Assembly (NCBI GenBank): GCA_900548935.1
Contig: URMR01000066.1
Span: forward strand, 1 to 9,700
Reading direction: 5' to 3'
Length of the DNA: 9,700 bases
Source of the DNA: an uncultured Collinsella sp.
GTDB lineage: Bacteria; Actinomycetota; Coriobacteriia; Coriobacteriales; Coriobacteriaceae
The translations under genes and the position numbers were made by a program. This document shows positions 7,051 to 9,700 of the stretch, one piece after another. Position 1 is the stretch's first letter, and every line of letters starts with the position of its first letter. The notes under the pieces are model-generated. The model was not told the origin of the DNA. It saw only the letters and a program-made list of their open reading frames with translations, and did no database searches.

Positions 7051-9138
7051 CTACACATAGAACAGAATGTCGTCGTAGGTCGGGACCGGCCAGTAGTCGG
7101 CGGCCACGATCTCCTCCATGGCATCCACGGCGGCGCGCAGCGTATCCATAGCGGGAACGACCTCATGTGCATACACGTTTGCCTGCTCCTGGCCATCCAG
7201 GGCCTCGGCCTTCTGATGCACGGCGTCGAGCGCCTTGATGGAGTCGTTGATGGTGGTGATACCGTTGCAGAGCTTGTTGAGCGTGTTCTGCTCACACTGC
7301 ATGGCGGCCTCGGCGCCGGCGGCACGAATAGTCTCAAGGCCCTTAGCGACCTTGGTGGCATAGGCGGTAATGACCGGGCGATAGGTACGACGCGCCTCGC
7401 GAACCATCGTGGTGGCCTCGATGTTCATGAGCTTGTTGTACTTCTCGAGCTTGCAGTCGTAGCGGCACTGAGCCTCGGCCTTGGTCAGGACACCCGTCTC
7501 CTCAAAGAGCGCGATGGCCTTTTCGGAAACAAAGGCGGGCAGGGCGTCGGCCGTGGTCTTGTTGTTGACAAGGCCGCGCTTCTCGGCCTCAACGGGCCAC
7601 TCGTCGGAGTAGCCATCGCCGGAGAAGAGGATGCGCTGGTGGTCGGTCAGGACCTTCTTGCAGTACTCGAGCGCGGCGTCCTGGAAGTCATCCTCGGGCG
7701 TACCCTCAAGCGCGTCGGCGAAGGACTTGAGCGATTTGGCCACGGCGGCATCGAGCACCAGGTTGGAGTCGGAAACGTTCTGCTCGGAGCCGCAGGCACG
7801 GAACTCAAACTTGTTGCCGGTGAAGGCAAACGGGGAGGTGCGGTTGCGGTCGGTGTTGTCCTGCATCAGCTTGGGCAGGGTATCGGCGCCCAGGTCGAGC
7901 ACGCCGCGCGTGGCATGGACGGAAGCCTTGCCATCGATGATCTTCTCGACGACCTCGGTAAGCTGGTCGCCCAGGAAGATGGACATAATCGCCGGAGGAG
8001 CCTCGTTGGCGCCCAGACGATGGTCGTTGCCGGCCGAGGCGACGGAGGCACGCAGGAGCTCCTGATAGTTATCGACGGCCTCGATCACCGCGGTGAGGAA
8101 GACGATGAACTGCAGGTTGTCGAGCGGGGTGTCGCCCGGATCGAGCAAATTCTCGGACTCGGTGCCAAGCGACCAGTTGTTGTGCTTGCCCGAACCGTTG
8201 ATGCCCTCAAAGGGCTTCTCGTGCAGCAGGCAGACCAAGTCGTGGCGGGAGGCGATGAGCTTCATTTTCTCCATCATGACCAGATTCTGGTCGATGGCCT
8301 CGTTGACTTCGCCATAGACGGGGGCGAGCTCATGCTGGCAGGGAGCAACCTCGTTGTGCTTGGTCTTTGCCGGAATGCCGAGCGCCCACAGCTCATCGTC
8401 CAAATCCTTCATATAGGCCGAGACGGTGGGGCGGATAGCGCCAAAGTAGTGCTCCTCGAGCTCCTGGCCCTTGCAGGGAGCAGCACCAAAGAGGGTGCGG
8501 CCGGTGATGACCAGGTCCTTGCGCTTGCGGTAGGCGTCCTTTTTGATCAGGAAGTACTCCTGCTCGTCGCCCACGGAAGGAACGACCTTCTTGGGGGTCT
8601 TGCCAAACAGCGCCAAAACGCGCTTGGACTCACGCGAGAGCGCGGTCATGGAACGCAGCAGCGGGGTCTTCTTGTCCAGGGCCTCGCCCGTGTAGGAGCA
8701 GAAAGCCGTGGGGATGCACAGGACATCGTCCTTGATAAAGGCGGGGCTGGTGGGATCCCAAGCGGTGTAGCCACGGGCCTCGAAGGTGGCGCGCAGGCCG
8801 CCGTTGGGGAAGCTGGAGGCGTCCGGCTCGCCCTGGATGAGGTTCTTGCCCGTAAACTTGGTAATGGCGGTGCCGTCGTGGTTGGGCTCGAGGAAGCTGT
8901 CGTGCTTCTCGGAAGTAATGCCCGAAAGCGGCTGGAACCAGTGCGCGTAGTGCGTCGCGCCCTTGGAGATGGCCCAGACCTTCATGGCATGGGCAACGGC
9001 GTTGGCCACATCCAGGTCGAGCGGCTCACCGCCCTCGAGGGTTGCAGCAAGGCGCTTCCAAATGTCCTTGGGGAGGTAGTCCTTCATGACTTCCTCAGAG
9101 AACACCATGGTCCCGAAGCGGTCAGTAAGTTCGGCCAT
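7051..9138 (-). CDS. glnN: Glutamine synthetase, type III
   Basis: This enzyme makes glutamine from glutamate, ammonia and ATP in the cytoplasm; type III enzymes are large dodecamers common in gut anaerobes and some cyanobacteria. The 695-residue length fits type III (about 700), not the roughly 450-470 of types I and II. Features from the ATG at 9138: the type III N-terminal region ([14 protein letters not shown]), [11 protein letters not shown] (188-196) with metal-binding glutamates, [12 protein letters not shown] (262-273) and [10 protein letters not shown] (314-323), the ATP/glutamate-site signature. The C-terminal helical region is intact and ends DILFYV. The frame is open to 9201, but the ATG at 9138 has AAGGGAG six bases upstream and aligns with the usual family start. 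The symbol glnA is also used for such genes. Its last 83 bases are duplicated at 1161-1243. No nitrogen regulator gene is nearby. Confidence 0.96.
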   Translation of the reverse strand: MAELTDRFGTMVFSEEVMKDYLPKDIWKRLAATLEGGEPLDLDVANAVAHAMKVWAISKGATHYAHWFQPLSGITSEKHDSFLEPNHDGTAITKFTGKNLIQGEPDASSFPNGGLRATFEARGYTAWDPTSPAFIKDDVLCIPTAFCSYTGEALDKKTPLLRSMTALSRESKRVLALFGKTPKKVVPSVGDEQEYFLIKKDAYRKRKDLVITGRTLFGAAPCKGQELEEHYFGAIRPTVSAYMKDLDDELWALGIPAKTKHNEVAPCQHELAPVYGEVNEAIDQNLVMMEKMKLIASRHDLVCLLHEKPFEGINGSGKHNNWSLGTESENLLDPGDTPLDNLQFIVFLTAVIEAVDNYQELLRASVASAGNDHRLGANEAPPAIMSIFLGDQLTEVVEKIIDGKASVHATRGVLDLGADTLPKLMQDNTDRNRTSPFAFTGNKFEFRACGSEQNVSDSNLVLDAAVAKSLKSFADALEGTPEDDFQDAALEYCKKVLTDHQRILFSGDGYSDEWPVEAEKRGLVNNKTTADALPAFVSEKAIALFEETGVLTKAEAQCRYDCKLEKYNKLMNIEATTMVREARRTYRPVITAYATKVAKGLETIRAAGAEAAMQCEQNTLNKLCNGITTINDSIKALDAVHQKAEALDGQEQANVYAHEVVPAMDTLRAAVDAMEEIVAADYWPVPTYDDILFYV

Positions 9139-9159
9139 ACGGAACTCCCTTCGTATCGG

Positions 9160-9178
9160 CACCGCGTGAGAAGCGGTG
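9160..9178 (-). promoter_or_regulatory. Leader hairpin before the glutamine synthetase start
   Basis: CACCGC and GCGGTG form a 6-bp stem with a 7-base loop in the 5' leader, nine bases upstream of the AAGGGAG ribosome binding site. It could influence translation or be chance; the stem is short. Confidence 0.3.
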
Positions 9179-9217
9179 TTGATTACTAACGAACGAGTCA
9201 TAGCTTAGACTCGCCGT

Positions 9218-9255
9218 GTTTCCGCGACATTACCGTTATGTTGCTGTCGCGAAAC
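9218..9255. promoter_or_regulatory. Long inverted repeat upstream of the glutamine synthetase gene
   Basis: GTTTCCGCGACA and TGTCGCGAAAC form an 11-bp inverted repeat with one bulged base, separated by 15 bases. No T-tract follows on either strand, so it is probably not a terminator. A weak minus-strand promoter can be drawn across it (TTGATT at 9257-9262, 17-bp spacer, ATAACG). It may be an operator for nitrogen control or a leader structure. I cannot match it to a known GlnR or TnrA consensus. Confidence 0.45.
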
Positions 9256-9310
9256 CAATCAATGAGGTTACCCTATCGAGGCGGCGTTGCCACCCTCAAC
9301 AGCCAATCAA

Positions 9311-9325
9311 CTGCATAAATTGCAG
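9311..9325. promoter_or_regulatory. CTGCA-N5-TGCAG palindrome in the divergent glutamine synthetase/metF region
   Basis: CTGCATAAATTGCAG is an inverted repeat with 5-bp arms and a central TAAAT. The arm length and AT-rich centre resemble a dimeric regulator site. It lies about 250 bp upstream of metF and 170 bp upstream of the glutamine synthetase start, so its target is unclear. Confidence 0.35.
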
Positions 9326-9358
9326 ACCTCTCCCCATGGTTTAAGGGTAGTCAATTTG

Positions 9359-9473
9359 GGACGGGGCTTTATTAACTGGTATTTCGTATCAGATACCATT
9401 CGATATAGCCCCATCCTACATTGACCGCACTGTTATAGGAAATGCCGATAGCGAAGCATTTTCGATTGGTATC
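9359..9473 (+). promoter_or_regulatory. Possible structured leader of metF with alternative pairings
   Basis: An outer stem, GGACGGGGCT (9359-9368) with AGCCCCATCC (9407-9416), encloses an inner stem, TGGTAT (9377-9382) with ATACCA (9393-9398). The strand that forms the inner stem can instead pair with a third segment: GATACCATTCGA (9392-9403) is complementary to TCGATTGGTATC (9462-9473) at 11 of 12 positions. A smaller stem, AAATGC/GCATTT (9440-9445, 9456-9461), lies between. Mutually exclusive pairing suggests an RNA switch or attenuator, but no T-tract follows and the promoter is not clear. It does not match the SAM or T-box motifs I know. Confidence 0.35.
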
Positions 9474-9564
9474 CCCAAATAGCGAGTGAAACTCCATCGT
9501 GGCACAGTGGTGCTGTAGAATCCTTACAACACATCGCACTATTACGTATCTAAAGGAGCACGAT

Positions 9565-9700
9565 ATGCGCGTCGACGAGCTTTTTAAGCAGGCAGCATCC
9601 CAGGGCACCGCGCCCATTTCGTTTGAGATGTTCCCGCCCAAGGGCGAGCTGACCCTCGACACGGCTCGCGAAGTGGCAGGCAATCTGTGCAAGCTTTCGC
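9565..9700 (+). CDS. metF: Methylenetetrahydrofolate reductase, N-terminal part (runs off the window)
   Basis: MetF reduces 5,10-methylenetetrahydrofolate to 5-methyltetrahydrofolate, the methyl donor for methionine synthesis, using FAD. Only the first 45 residues are present. The start is ATG at 9565, six bases after AAGGAG. The stretch SFEMFPPKGE (19-28) is the conserved first beta-strand motif SFEFFPPK of the MetF family, with its catalytic glutamate (Glu28 of the E. coli enzyme) matching the Glu of SFE. The gene is divergent from glutamine synthetase across a 426-bp regulatory region. The rest of the protein cannot be judged from this window. Confidence 0.9.
   Translation, partial: MRVDELFKQAASQGTAPISFEMFPPKGELTLDTAREVAGNLCKLS

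Noticed and set aside
7165..9189. A 674-codon plus-strand open frame opposite glutamine synthetase
   Set aside because: It is the antisense shadow of a highly conserved, GC-rich gene; its translation is a low-complexity run of Gly, Val and Leu with no recognisable domain and no ribosome binding site.
9251..9275. GlnR-type boxes (GAAAC and GTTAC)
   Set aside because: Both half-motifs occur, but the spacing is 11 rather than about 6 bases and the order does not repeat, so the match is not convincing.
9372..9692. A 106-codon minus-strand frame overlapping the metF start
   Set aside because: It is antisense to metF, has no ribosome binding site or domain, and crosses the structured leader.

Overview
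The window looks like chromosome from a GC-rich gut Coriobacteriia, most likely Collinsella. This is an inference from the type III glutamine synthetase, an EFR1-type flavodoxin/ferredoxin protein, a GH4 plus PTS sugar locus and a dispersed GC-rich repeat; no marker gene in the window proves it.

Layout, left to right. (1) 1-1560 is patchy. One copy of a dispersed repeat with an attached hairpin (1-176) is followed by a minus-strand EFR1-like iron-sulfur flavoprotein gene broken by a one-base deletion (213-973). Next come an intrinsic terminator, an 83-bp remnant of the 3' end of a type III glutamine synthetase gene, a second partial copy of the repeat and another hairpin. (2) 1563-5995 is a minus-strand sugar cluster, in transcription order: GH4 6-phospho-alpha-glucosidase (glvA/malH type), PTS EIIB and EIIC, then a class C beta-lactamase-fold serine hydrolase. 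EIIB and EIIC are one ancestral EIIBC reading frame split by an in-frame amber codon at the domain linker. (3) 6203-6943 (+) is a divergent GntR/UTRA (TreR-like) regulator. The glvA promoter in the shared intergenic region is flanked by two TGTCTAGACA-type operators 51 bp apart. (4) 7051-9138 (-) is the complete type III glutamine synthetase with a strong terminator. (5) 9139-9564 is a divergent regulatory region with several inverted repeats. (6) The start of metF (+) runs off the right edge.

Inferred physiology: a phosphorylated alpha-glucoside would be imported by the PTS, which lacks its own EIIA domain and would need one from elsewhere. GlvA would hydrolyse it in the cytoplasm, and the GntR repressor would probably sense the sugar phosphate. 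The amber codon in EIIBC and the frameshift in the EFR1 gene mean that, as written, two genes are broken. Either these are strain-specific decay or they are sequence errors.

I do not see a clearly new defence or mobile system. The most unusual items are the glutamine synthetase tail joined to the repeat/terminator modules, the split EIIBC, the two-operator promoter and a possible switching structure in the leader of metF.
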